NCBI GenBank assembly: GCA_041394885.1
Contig: JAWKHI010000007.1
Span: 1 to 64,000 of the forward strand
DNA length: 64,000 bases
Source of the DNA: DSOI01 sp041394885
GTDB lineage: Bacteria; Acidobacteriota; Terriglobia; Bryobacterales; Bryobacteraceae
Direction: 5' to 3'
Below are positions 10,063 to 18,882 of this stretch, piece by piece. Positions within the stretch are counted from its first letter, which is position 1, and every line of letters starts with the position of its first letter. The notes below the pieces were generated by a model. The model saw only the letters and a program-made list of their open reading frames with translations. It was not told where the DNA came from and did no database searches. Made by a program: the position numbers and the translations under genes.

Positions 10063-11940
10063 GTGTACCCTGTGACCGTGTATCGTATGCTCGGAATCGC
10101 TTTTTTGGGCGGCGCCGCGATTTCTGTGTGTTTCGGCGGCGACAAGCCGAAAGACATTTCGAACATGCCCGCCGAGATTCATGCACCGTTGTTCCGCGCG
10201 CCCAAGGAGACACCAAAGGGCACGGAAACGCAACGGCTCACCGGCTCCCTACCGCAGGCTGAGGCCGGGGCGTCCCTGCCCGCGGGCAACCGGATCGACC
10301 CTCCTATCTTCGGCAAGATGCGCCGCGACCAGATCCCGCATGCGCCGTTGTCGGGCGATCAGGAATTCCTACGCCGGGTCACGCTCGACCTCACGGGCCG
10401 GATTCCGGCGCCGGCCGAGATGCGGGAGTTCCTGGCCGATCGCACGCCCGACAAGCGCGCCCGGCTGATCGACCGGCTGCTGGCCAGCGACGCCTTCGCC
10501 GACAAATGGGCCTACTTCTTCATGGACGTGTTTCGCGCCAACGGCAAGATGAGCCGCGGCGTGGAGTTGTTCCATCGAATGTTCCGCGAGAGCCTGGCCG
10601 GCGACAGGCCGTATGACGATCTGGCGCGCTCGATCATCGCCTCGTCGGCGAAGAGCAACAACGTGGCCGCGCACGTCAATCCGATCGTGCGCGAACATGT
10701 GGAGGGAAAACCGGGCGAGGCAGCGCATCCCGATGACTTGAGCAAAGTCCACCAGATGGACACTCATGACGAAGTTTCGATTCTTTTCGGCAAGGTTTTT
10801 CTCGGTATCAACCTCTCCTGCATCGCATGCCATGACGGTAAGAATCATCTCGAGAAGGTGAATGTTTATCTGAGCACACGGAAGCGCGGCGAGTTCTTCC
10901 AGCAGTCGGCTTTCATGGGCCACACGCGGTATATGCCCCACGTTGAAAAGGCCGAAGCGAAAATGGGCCATTTCACGGTGGACGACTTTGGCGGCGGCTA
11001 CGACACCAAGGCCGACAGCATGCTGCGCATCAAGCGGTTCGGCGGATCGACACAACCAGCATTTATTCTCACCGGCGAGCCGGCGCGCGAAGGCGAGGAT
11101 CCGCGCGACGAACTGGCGCGCATGTTGACCTCGCATCCCCAGTTCGCGCGGGCCACCGTCAACATGTTCTGGGCGAAGCTGATGGGTACGGGTATCGTGG
11201 ATCCGTACGACGAATTCGACCTCGCCCGGCAGGACCCGAACCATCTTCCCGAGGGGTGGCAGTTGCAGCCCACGCACCCGGAACTGCTCGAGGATCTGGC
11301 CGCTTACTTCCGCGAGAACAATCACAGCATCCAGAAGTTGTTCGCGCTCATTTGCAACTCGAACGCGTATCAGCTTTCCGCGCGGTTCCCGGGCGAGTGG
11401 AAGGAGAGCTACACGCCTTACTACGCGCGCAAGTTCGCGCGTATGTTGACGGCGGAAGAACTGCATGATTCGATCGCGTTGGCCACCGGGCGTCCGGGCA
11501 AGTTCGGCGGATCGAAGAAGAAGGCCGCCGGCGTGTCGCAGCCACCGCCGGCGGAACCGGTCCCAATGGCGATGCAGATCGCGGTGCCGCGGAACTCGGG
11601 CGAGTTGAAGAGCTTCATGCAGGCGTTCGGACAAGCCAACCGCGGCACTCCAGCGCGGCCTCCGCAACCGTCGCCGCTGCAGCCAATCATGCTGATGCGT
11701 TCGCCAGTGATCAACGACCGGGTCCTGGCCGCCAAGGACAGCCGTGTCCAGCGCCTGCTCGACTCCTACTCCGACAACGGCAAGGTTGTGGACGAGTTGT
11801 TCGCCGCCACATTGTCACGGCCTCCACTGCCGGAGGAGAGAGCGCTCGGGATCTCTGTGATGGAACGTGACCGGGTGCAGGGGGCGCAGAACGTACAGTG
11901 GGCGCTTCTCAACCTGGTGGAATTCCTGTATAACTTCTGA
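10063..11940 (+). CDS. DUF1549/DUF1553 (PSD1-type) secreted protein
   Basis: Around 625 residues. I chose GTG 10063 because GGAGGT at 10053-10058 sits just upstream; a TTG at 10051 would include that site in the coding region. An N-terminal hydrophobic stretch suggests export. The DUF1549 part has RRVTLDLTGRIPAPAEM and DAFADKWAYFF; a CIACHDG motif (CxxCH, possible haem c site) occurs mid-protein; the DUF1553 part has RATVNMFWAKLMGTGIVDP. This family is paired with DUF1501 proteins in Planctomycetes and Acidobacteria. The DUF1501 gene starts 8 bases after its stop, so the two almost certainly form an operon. Their biochemical role is not established. Confidence 0.88.
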   Translation: MYPVTVYRMLGIAFLGGAAISVCFGGDKPKDISNMPAEIHAPLFRAPKETPKGTETQRLTGSLPQAEAGASLPAGNRIDPPIFGKMRRDQIPHAPLSGDQEFLRRVTLDLTGRIPAPAEMREFLADRTPDKRARLIDRLLASDAFADKWAYFFMDVFRANGKMSRGVELFHRMFRESLAGDRPYDDLARSIIASSAKSNNVAAHVNPIVREHVEGKPGEAAHPDDLSKVHQMDTHDEVSILFGKVFLGINLSCIACHDGKNHLEKVNVYLSTRKRGEFFQQSAFMGHTRYMPHVEKAEAKMGHFTVDDFGGGYDTKADSMLRIKRFGGSTQPAFILTGEPAREGEDPRDELARMLTSHPQFARATVNMFWAKLMGTGIVDPYDEFDLARQDPNHLPEGWQLQPTHPELLEDLAAYFRENNHSIQKLFALICNSNAYQLSARFPGEWKESYTPYYARKFARMLTAEELHDSIALATGRPGKFGGSKKKAAGVSQPPPAEPVPMAMQIAVPRNSGELKSFMQAFGQANRGTPARPPQPSPLQPIMLMRSPVINDRVLAAKDSRVQRLLDSYSDNGKVVDELFAATLSRPPLPEERALGISVMERDRVQGAQNVQWALLNLVEFLYNF

Positions 11941-11948
11941 GACACGCC

Positions 11949-13358
11949 ATGTCCCCACGAACGAAAGTAGCCGACCTGATTCCCACCCGCCGGGAGCTAT
12001 TGCAGTTTGGCGGACTCGGCTTGGCCGGGGCGGCGGCATCGTCGCTGTGGCCGCTGCCGGTTTCCGCCGCCAACACGGTCTCGAAGGCGCGTCCGCGGGG
12101 CAGTGCGCGCAACGTGATCTTCTATGAGATCTCCGGCGCGATCAGCCATCTCGAGTCATTCGATTTCAAGGACAATCCGGGGACGCCGAAGGATTTCGAA
12201 GTAAGCAAGCTATCGACTGGCATCTACTTTCCGGTGAACTTTTTTCCGAACATCGCGCGTATCATGGACCGCGTGGCGATTATACGGTCATTCGTCAGCC
12301 ACGAAGAAGTGCACCTGCGCGGCCAGTATTACGTACAAGCGGGCCGGCCCTTGAATGTGGCCTTCGCGAAGGAGATCCCGTCGATCGGATCCGTGGTGGC
12401 CGCGGAGTTGGAGCCGCATCGCCGGGACGCCGACACCTTTCCCACCTACGTCTCTTTCAACCTGGAGACCAATCAGGTGGGCGCTCTTGCCACCGGTTTC
12501 CTTCCGCCGGAGTTCTCCGTCTTCGACCTCAACGCGCAACAGGCGCTCTCGGGCATGTCGCTCGACCAGAAGGCGGTGGAACTAATCGAAGAGCGATGGC
12601 GCGTTCTGAGCGGACTCCGCGACATCAACCGGGAGCGTATGAGCGGGTTCGGGCGAAACGTGGACGCTTTCGAGAAGTTTTCCAGCACCGCCAAGCGCCT
12701 TCTTACCGATCCGCGATGGCCCAAGGCATTCCAGCTTTCCGACGGCGACCGCAAGCGGTACGGGAATTCCGGTCCGGGACTGGCTTGCGCGCTGGCGCGA
12801 AACCTGCTGCGCGAGGATGGCGGCACGCGTTACATCCACGTGTGCCAACACGGGTGGGATCACCATCGCGACATCTGGAATCGCGAGGCAGCCGACAACC
12901 ACTACAAGCTGATTGGGGACTTCGACCCGGCGCTGGCTTCGCTGATCGAGGATCTGGCGGCAACCCCGTCGAAAACAGGCGCGGGAAAGACACTCCTCGA
13001 TGAGACGCTGGTGGTGTTCATGAGTGAGTTCGGGCGCACGCCCGGGGCGCTGAACCACATCCGGGGCCGCGATCATCACAAGTACGTCTTTCCGGCCATG
13101 TTCGCCGGGGCTGGCGTAAAGGGCGGCGTTGTGGCCGGCGCGAGCGACGCCGACGGGCGCCTTTGCGTGGACACCGGATGGGCGCATAAAGAGCAGCCCC
13201 GCATCGAGAACGTGGTGGCGACGATCTATTCGGCGTTGGGCATCGACTGGTCCCGCCAGATACACAATCTGCCTTCGGGCCGAACATACGTGTACGTGGA
13301 TCCGCTGGGGGCGAACGGTTTCATCCCGACCGACGACCTCACATCCATTTACGGCTAG
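11949..13358 (+). CDS. DUF1501 protein with Tat signal
   Basis: 469 residues. The N-terminus has a twin-arginine motif and hydrophobic stretch (TRRELLQFGGLGLAGAAAS), pointing to export of a folded protein. The body has the alkaline-phosphatase-superfamily-like layout of DUF1501, including MSEFGRTPG followed by GRDHHKYVFP near the C-terminus, where metal ligands would sit. It is the second gene of the DUF1549/DUF1553-DUF1501-SUMF1-like set, with 8 bases before it and 5 after. Activity is unknown. Confidence 0.9.
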   Translation: MSPRTKVADLIPTRRELLQFGGLGLAGAAASSLWPLPVSAANTVSKARPRGSARNVIFYEISGAISHLESFDFKDNPGTPKDFEVSKLSTGIYFPVNFFPNIARIMDRVAIIRSFVSHEEVHLRGQYYVQAGRPLNVAFAKEIPSIGSVVAAELEPHRRDADTFPTYVSFNLETNQVGALATGFLPPEFSVFDLNAQQALSGMSLDQKAVELIEERWRVLSGLRDINRERMSGFGRNVDAFEKFSSTAKRLLTDPRWPKAFQLSDGDRKRYGNSGPGLACALARNLLREDGGTRYIHVCQHGWDHHRDIWNREAADNHYKLIGDFDPALASLIEDLAATPSKTGAGKTLLDETLVVFMSEFGRTPGALNHIRGRDHHKYVFPAMFAGAGVKGGVVAGASDADGRLCVDTGWAHKEQPRIENVVATIYSALGIDWSRQIHNLPSGRTYVYVDPLGANGFIPTDDLTSIYG

Positions 13359-13363
13359 GGGCT

Positions 13364-14131
13364 ATGGCTAGGGGATTTCTATGGACGCTGGTTGCGCTGG
13401 CGAGCGCGGCCGAACCCGGCATGGTCCGGATCCCCGGCGGCGAGTTCCAGCGTGGCCGCAGCTACGAATGGGACGACTACAAGGTGGCCTACTATCCGCG
13501 GGCGAATCAGGATGACCGTCCGGTGCGGGCGATTTACGTGGACCCATTCTACCTGGACCAGACCGAGGTCACCAATAAACAATACGATCAGTTCTTAAAA
13601 TCGACCGGCCACCGGCGGCCCTTTCATTGGCGCAAGGGGATTCCGGCCGAGGGCAAGGACGCGCACCCGGTGGTGAATGTGAGTTGGGACGACGCCGCTG
13701 CCTACTGTGCTTGGGCAGGTAAGCGGCTGCCAACAGAGGCAGAATGGGAACGGGCGGCGCGCGGAATGGCCGAGAAGCAGATGTATCCGTGGGGAAATCG
13801 CGGTCCGACGATCGAGGATGCACGATACGGCTCCGCGGATACGTCTCCGGTTTGCAGTGCCAAGCCTAACTCTTTTGGATTATGTGACATGATTGGAAAT
13901 GTGTGGGAGTGGACGGCGGACCGATACGGCAGGGAGTACTATGCGGAGGCACCGGCTCGGAACCCGGCTGGGCCCAAAGAAGGGATGTATCGGGTGCTAC
14001 GGGGCGGATCGTGGTTCGACGAGCCGCCGCTGTTCTTGACGACCGCGTATCGGAGTTGGGCGCGTCCTGGGGAGCGCAGTTCGACCATCGGTTTCCGATG
14101 TGCCAAAAGTGGCGACGGGCGAGAGGATTGA
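13364..14131 (+). CDS. SUMF1/EgtB/PvdO-type protein lacking the FGE cysteines
   Basis: 255 residues with a short signal peptide. It has the formylglycine-generating-enzyme (FGE) fold signatures: VRIPGGEFQRG, YLDQTEVTNKQYDQFL, PVVNVSWDDAAAYCAWAGK, LPTEAEWERAARG, GNVWEWTADRYG, LRGGSW and GFRCAKS. In true FGE the segment after GGSW carries two copper-binding cysteines; here it reads FDEPPLFLTT, so the protein should not make formylglycine. It is more likely a structural or ligand-binding member. It is the third gene of the operon. A sulfatase that would need formylglycine lies 0.7 kb away on the other strand, but this protein is not a good candidate for maturing it. Confidence 0.85.
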   Translation: MARGFLWTLVALASAAEPGMVRIPGGEFQRGRSYEWDDYKVAYYPRANQDDRPVRAIYVDPFYLDQTEVTNKQYDQFLKSTGHRRPFHWRKGIPAEGKDAHPVVNVSWDDAAAYCAWAGKRLPTEAEWERAARGMAEKQMYPWGNRGPTIEDARYGSADTSPVCSAKPNSFGLCDMIGNVWEWTADRYGREYYAEAPARNPAGPKEGMYRVLRGGSWFDEPPLFLTTAYRSWARPGERSSTIGFRCAKSGDGRED

Positions 14132-14176
14132 AAAGGTGGTTGAAATTTGGGAGGAGCATGGTATATTGGGAATGAG

Positions 14177-14422
14177 ATGAGCTTGGTTGCAAAATTGGAT
14201 CGGGCGGGAAGGGTGATGGTTCCGCGGGAATTTCGGGAGCGTCTCAATATTTCTGAAGGGATGGAACTCGTGGTGCGGATCGAAGACGGCGAACTGAGAC
14301 TTTCGACGCGTGCCGAGGCGTTGCGGCGTGCGCAGCGGGCTCTGGCTGACCTGAAACGGCCGGGACAAAGCGTGGTGGACGATTTCATCGCGGAGCGACT
14401 CAAGGAAGCCCAGCAGGACTGA
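14177..14422 (+). CDS. AbrB/MazE-type antitoxin (VapB-like)
   Basis: 81 residues from ATG 14177. The swapped-hairpin AbrB signature is clear: LVAKLDRAGRVMVPREFRER followed by LNISEGMELVVRIEDGEL. The C-terminal half is charged and helical, as expected for the toxin-binding tail. It is followed after 2 bases by a PIN-domain gene, which identifies it as the antitoxin and probable autorepressor of a type II toxin-antitoxin pair. An in-frame ATG at 14147 has no resemblance to the family. Confidence 0.88.
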   Translation: MSLVAKLDRAGRVMVPREFRERLNISEGMELVVRIEDGELRLSTRAEALRRAQRALADLKRPGQSVVDDFIAERLKEAQQD

Positions 14423-14424
14423 GA

Positions 14425-14814
14425 GTGAGAGTCGAGTTTCTCTTGGACGCATCGGCGCTGCTGGCCGGGTTATTTGCCGAGCGCGGGCATGAGCGGGTGA
14501 TGGAAGTGCTGGAGCGGAGCGCAATTTCATCGGCCAACTATTCCGAAGTGATCAGCAGGCAGATCCGCATGGGCGCCAAGGCCGAGGCGGCGGTGGCGAA
14601 TCTGGAGCGGATCGATCTGCCGGTGATCGAGTGGGACGCGGAGATGGCATCCGCGGCGGCGGACCTGAGTCCGCTGGCGTGGACCCATGGATTGTCCCTG
14701 GGCGACCGGATTTGTCTCGCGACCGCGAGGCACAAGAAACTGGTGGCTTTGACCGCGGACCGGAAATGGATTCACCTCCCTCCGGTCGGGGTGCAGGTGG
14801 AAGTGATCCGTTAG
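14425..14814 (+). CDS. PIN-domain ribonuclease toxin (VapC-like)
   Basis: 129 residues from a GTG at 14425, two bases after the antitoxin stop. PIN-domain acidic residues are in place: Asp in FLLDASALLAGL, Glu in SANYSEV, Asp in SLGDRICLATA and Asp in ALTADRKW. VapC toxins cleave tRNA or other RNA in a Mg-dependent way when not bound by VapB. The last four bases overlap the end of the convergent sulfatase gene. Confidence 0.88.
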   Translation: MRVEFLLDASALLAGLFAERGHERVMEVLERSAISSANYSEVISRQIRMGAKAEAAVANLERIDLPVIEWDAEMASAAADLSPLAWTHGLSLGDRICLATARHKKLVALTADRKWIHLPPVGVQVEVIR

Positions 14815-16220
14815 GGCGTTGTGGCGTGGCGGCGCTTTTCGACGATCGCGGTTAGCTTCGCCTTGAGGGCGGCCTTGCGGGAGGCGCTGGCGGAATCAGT
14901 GGCCAGATTGCGAAGTTCCCGCGGATCCTTGTCGTAATCGTAGAGTTCTTCCCCCTCACTCCCGTTGTTCCACATGCTATAGCGATACCGCTCGGTGCGG
15001 ATGGAGTAGCCCATCACCTTCTGATTCTCGACCTGAGTGACGGCGGGACGATCCCAGGCACTACCGGGATTGTCAAGCAGCGGGGCGAGGCTGACGCCGG
15101 GTCTGGCGGGCATGGGCGACTGCAACCCGGCGAGGGCAGCGGCGGTTGGGTAGAGATCGAGGAACTCGACGGTACGGGCGCAGGACTTACCGCGGGCGCG
15201 GACCCCGGCGCCGGCAATGAGGAGAGGGCTGCGGGCGGCGGGTTCGAAGACGGTCCTCTTCATCCACTGTCCGTGTTCGCCGAGTTGGTAGCCGTGGTCG
15301 CTCCAGAAGAAGATGGTGGTGTTTTCGGTTTGGCCGAGGCGCTCGAGCCCGTCGAGGAGGCGGCCGACATTGGCGTCGAGGAACAGGATCGAAGCATAGT
15401 AGGCTCGCATGGCTTCGAGGCGCTGTTTGGGCGTGAGTCCCCAATTGGCGGGTCTGGTGAAGTAGGCCCACTTGGGCGCGATATTCATTTCCCACTCTTC
15501 GAAGGGAACGAGTTTGACGCGGTCCTCGGGAACCATGTCGAAGTATTTGGCAGGAGCGATGTAGGGGCAGTGGGGGCGATAGAAGCCAGCGCCGAGGAAC
15601 CAGGGACGCCCGCGATTTTCCTCAATGAGGCGGATGGATTCATTGGCTACCATGCCATCGGTGTGTTGTTCGTCGCGGGCCGGGGAGGCATAGAACGAGA
15701 GCGAACTGCCGACGCCGCGTTTGGGTGTGTGATTGGTGAGGAGGGGCTCCTCCTGCTTATCGATGCCCTTGGGATTGACACGCGTGTTCCAGGAAGGCTT
15801 GTCGTCGAGCCCGTCGGTCCCGATGTCTCCGGGATTGCCGTAGTGATACATCTTGCCGACGCGGCCGGCGAAGTAGCCGTTGCGCTGGAACAATTGGGGA
15901 AGGGTGACGACGTCGGGAACGGACTCGCGGAAGTGCTTGGTGAGGTTGTAGACGCCTGTGGCGTCCGGGGCCAGTCCGGTGAGCACGGAGGTTCGGGAGG
16001 GGCTGCAGAGGGGATATTGGCAGTATGCGCGATCGAAACGGACGCCGGCCTTGGCGATACGATCCAGATTGGGTGTGGGAACGATGGATTGGCCGTAGGT
16101 GCTGAAGGAATGATTGAGGTCGTCAGAAGCGATGAAGAGCACGTTTCGCGGCTTGGCAGGAGCGGCGAACAGGGAAGCGGCCGAGGAGGCGAGGAAGGAT
16201 CGTCGAGTGGTGAGCGGCAT
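14811..16220 (-). CDS. exported sulfatase
   Basis: About 469 residues from ATG 16220. A TTRRSFLASSAASLFAA leader suggests Tat export. Type I sulfatase signatures: NVLFIASDDLN (metal site), CSPSRTSVLTG with the Cys of CxPSR to be converted to formylglycine, GKMYHYG, and FFWSDHGYQLGEHGQW near the metal site. The closest resemblance is to iduronate-2-sulfatase-like or other carbohydrate sulfatases, but the substrate cannot be told. It needs a formylglycine maturase from elsewhere in the genome. Confidence 0.92.
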   Translation of the reverse strand: MPLTTRRSFLASSAASLFAAPAKPRNVLFIASDDLNHSFSTYGQSIVPTPNLDRIAKAGVRFDRAYCQYPLCSPSRTSVLTGLAPDATGVYNLTKHFRESVPDVVTLPQLFQRNGYFAGRVGKMYHYGNPGDIGTDGLDDKPSWNTRVNPKGIDKQEEPLLTNHTPKRGVGSSLSFYASPARDEQHTDGMVANESIRLIEENRGRPWFLGAGFYRPHCPYIAPAKYFDMVPEDRVKLVPFEEWEMNIAPKWAYFTRPANWGLTPKQRLEAMRAYYASILFLDANVGRLLDGLERLGQTENTTIFFWSDHGYQLGEHGQWMKRTVFEPAARSPLLIAGAGVRARGKSCARTVEFLDLYPTAAALAGLQSPMPARPGVSLAPLLDNPGSAWDRPAVTQVENQKVMGYSIRTERYRYSMWNNGSEGEELYDYDKDPRELRNLATDSASASRKAALKAKLTAIVEKRRHATTP

Positions 16221-16315
16221 GGCGGATTCCAACGTGGATTTCCATCATAGATGAAATCGGACGCCGGTGGAAATGCCGTGGCGCGTTGGAGGATGCGTCC
16301 GCCAGGGCCGGAGGG

Positions 16316-18766
16316 TCAAGCCCCGGAGGAGGTTTCGACCCAATCGACTTCGAAACCGCGGGGACCGGCGCGATGTTGCTTCAACTTGCGCGCGGTCTTG
16401 GCCTGGTACATGCGCTGGTCGGCTTCCCCGAGCAGGCGTTCGGGATCTTCGCCTTCTTCCGGGAAGCGCGCCTGGCCGACGCTGAGCGAGAGATGGGATC
16501 CCTTGGCGGTAGCGCGGCCAGCGGCGATGACGGCCTGGTTCAATTGGGCGATCTTGAGCTGAACGTCCTGGTCGGCGAGACCAGGGAGGAGGATAACGAA
16601 CTCGTCACCGCCCATGCGGGCGACATAGTCATACTCGCGGCAGGACTGTTTGAGAGCCGCGGCGACGGCCTTGAGCACCTCGTTGCCGACAAGGTGACCA
16701 TGCCGGTCATTCACTTCCTTGAAGCCGTCGAGGTCTGTGACGAGGACGGTCAAGGCGCCGCCGAGGCGGCGACCGCGGGCGAGCTCACTTTCGAGTTGGG
16801 CATGGAGGGCGCGGGCGTTGGGAAGGCCGGTCAGGAAGTCCGTGGATGCCGACGCGGTCACCTGTTCGAACTTGAGAGCGTTTTCGATGCCGGTGGCGAG
16901 CTTGGCGCTGAGGCCGAGGATGATGCGGAGGTCGTCCCGGGTGAAGGCCTCGTAGTTGCGGCGGCAAAGCAGCAGCACACCGATCACGCGCCCGTCATGG
17001 CCGCCGAGGGGCACCGAGAGCGCCGAGTTGAGGAGCAGGCCGCGCATCGATTCGCCGCCGCCGCCCATTTCGAGAGTGGGGTTTCCATTGAGGATGGCCT
17101 TTTTCTGCTGAGCCACCCATCCGGCGATGCCCTGCCCCAGAGGGACATGGCGGGACATGAACAGCGAAGTACACTCGCCGGACGAATAACGCGGGACGAG
17201 GGTCTCATCGCGGAGGATGTAGATGGTCATGGTCTCGAAGGCGACCAGACGGCGGAGCCCGGACGACAACACGGAGAAGGTCTCTTCGAGATGGAGGGAA
17301 TTGCCGAGCTGTTGGGTGAGTTCGAGCACCACCTGGGCCTCCTGGCGAGCGGCGGCGATGGTGTCGAGGTAGGCGGAGTTTTGCTTTTCCGCGGGAGGGG
17401 GAGGGCCGGTCTGCGGGGGCGCGGGCGCAAGGACGGCTTCCCAGCGCGGGAACACGGGCGCCCAGGCCACTTTGGGGGCTTCGGAGCGGAAGCGGGATTC
17501 CAGGTCAGCCGCGGAGGCTTGCAGGATCTCTGTGACTCTGGGATCGAAACTGACGCCGGCCTCAGCCGAGACACGGCTGAGGGCCTGCTCGAAGGGCATG
17601 GCGCCGCGATAGGGCCGCTCCGATATGAGTGCGTCGAAGCAGTCCGCCACGGCGAGAATCCGGGCGCCCATCGGGATCGCCTCTCCGCGAAGTCCGTTGG
17701 GGTAGCCGCCGCCGTTCCACTTTTCGTGATGGCAGCGGACAATCTCGACCACGGGGCCGTCGAAATCGACGCGCTCGAGAATCTGGGCGCCGACGGTGGG
17801 ATGGATTTTGACCTTTTCGAACTCTTCGCGAGTCAGCTTTCCGGGCTTGGAAAGGATATGTTCGGGGACGGCCAGTTTCCCGATATCGTGCAGGACGGCG
17901 GCGGTGCGCAGCGCTTCGAGATCGGTTTCCGACAGGCCGAGTTGGCGGCCGATGTCAAGGCAATAGAACTGGAGGCGGCGCAAGTGGTCATGCCCGGTCA
18001 TGTCCTTGGCTTCGATCGCCATGGCGAGAGCCTCGACGGTGCGCGCGTGGAGACTGGCGCGGCCTTCGGTGCCGGACTTATGTTCGGTGAGGCGCGCGGT
18101 GTAGGAGTAATACAGACAATAGACGAGGAAGGCAACCGGCACCAGGAGCAGCGGAGATCCGGCGCCGACGAAGCTCGAAGAGAAATGGAACAGGCCGGCC
18201 ACGACGGCGCCGGCAAGATAGTAAGGAAAGATCCGGAAATTGCATTCGCGCCAAACCCAGGCGAGGCTGCGCTTCTTGGAAAGCGCCACGACGACGGCGA
18301 CCGGGAAAGTATTGGTCGCATAGAGGACCGAGGCAGCCATGGCGAGCGAAAGAACAGACTCCTGGGCCCAGGGCGCACGATAAACATGGTGGGCGAGGGT
18401 GACGGCGATGGCAGAGTTGGCGACGTGGAAGACGGCGGGCGCGGGGACGCGCCCTTGTTCCCGATGGACCAGCACTTGGACGGCGGTAGCGGCGCAGGCC
18501 ATGACGAGCGCCTCGCTCAGGCTCAGTTCCACGATGGCGAGCAGAATGAAGACAAAATTAATCGACATGGCCCCGACGATCTGGGGCAGCCGGAATCGCC
18601 ACCCCGAGGCCAGCAGGGCCAATAAGAGGTAGAAGGCGGTCTTGAGGGGGTCCGCGGCGCTCCAGGAAACGAGCCCCACCCCCAACATGGCCAAGCCCAG
18701 TAGGATAACCGCCCACACGAACAACCGGTGGGGACCGTGCATGCTCTGATCCGAAGCGTTTGACAT
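16316..18766 (-). CDS. membrane HD-GYP + GAF + GGDEF cyclic-di-GMP protein
   Basis: 816 residues. The first 225 form a membrane sensor with about seven or eight hydrophobic segments. An HD-GYP phosphodiesterase domain follows: VLHDIGKLAVP (His293-Asp294), HHEKWNGGGYP near 346-356. A GAF-like domain covers roughly 450-620. The C-terminal diguanylate cyclase domain has MGGDEFV at 719-723 and an RxxD inhibitory-site motif (REYD) five residues before it. Both opposing activities look intact, so the protein could make or degrade c-di-GMP depending on the signal. It stands alone, divergent from the efflux adaptor gene. Confidence 0.9.
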   Translation of the reverse strand: MSNASDQSMHGPHRLFVWAVILLGLAMLGVGLVSWSAADPLKTAFYLLLALLASGWRFRLPQIVGAMSINFVFILLAIVELSLSEALVMACAATAVQVLVHREQGRVPAPAVFHVANSAIAVTLAHHVYRAPWAQESVLSLAMAASVLYATNTFPVAVVVALSKKRSLAWVWRECNFRIFPYYLAGAVVAGLFHFSSSFVGAGSPLLLVPVAFLVYCLYYSYTARLTEHKSGTEGRASLHARTVEALAMAIEAKDMTGHDHLRRLQFYCLDIGRQLGLSETDLEALRTAAVLHDIGKLAVPEHILSKPGKLTREEFEKVKIHPTVGAQILERVDFDGPVVEIVRCHHEKWNGGGYPNGLRGEAIPMGARILAVADCFDALISERPYRGAMPFEQALSRVSAEAGVSFDPRVTEILQASAADLESRFRSEAPKVAWAPVFPRWEAVLAPAPPQTGPPPPAEKQNSAYLDTIAAARQEAQVVLELTQQLGNSLHLEETFSVLSSGLRRLVAFETMTIYILRDETLVPRYSSGECTSLFMSRHVPLGQGIAGWVAQQKKAILNGNPTLEMGGGGESMRGLLLNSALSVPLGGHDGRVIGVLLLCRRNYEAFTRDDLRIILGLSAKLATGIENALKFEQVTASASTDFLTGLPNARALHAQLESELARGRRLGGALTVLVTDLDGFKEVNDRHGHLVGNEVLKAVAAALKQSCREYDYVARMGGDEFVILLPGLADQDVQLKIAQLNQAVIAAGRATAKGSHLSLSVGQARFPEEGEDPERLLGEADQRMYQAKTARKLKQHRAGPRGFEVDWVETSSGA

Positions 18767-18882
18767 ACTTTAGAGGGAAAAGGCTTTCCCGAGCATCAAT
18801 CGGTTCAATCGGGCGTTTCCTGTAGATGCGCCGGCCGTTGACGCCGGGGCGCTGGATTACAATGGGGACTGCTCCAGCAAAC

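Noticed and set aside
15273..16250. A 325-codon open frame opposite the sulfatase
   Set aside because: Composition is biased and no motif is visible, while the sulfatase frame has all signatures.
16286..18625. A 779-codon open frame on the plus strand
   Set aside because: It is exactly antisense to the HD-GYP/GGDEF gene, whose protein has complete motifs; the antisense product is Gly/Glu/Asp-rich without any recognisable domain. Long antisense frames are common at this GC content.
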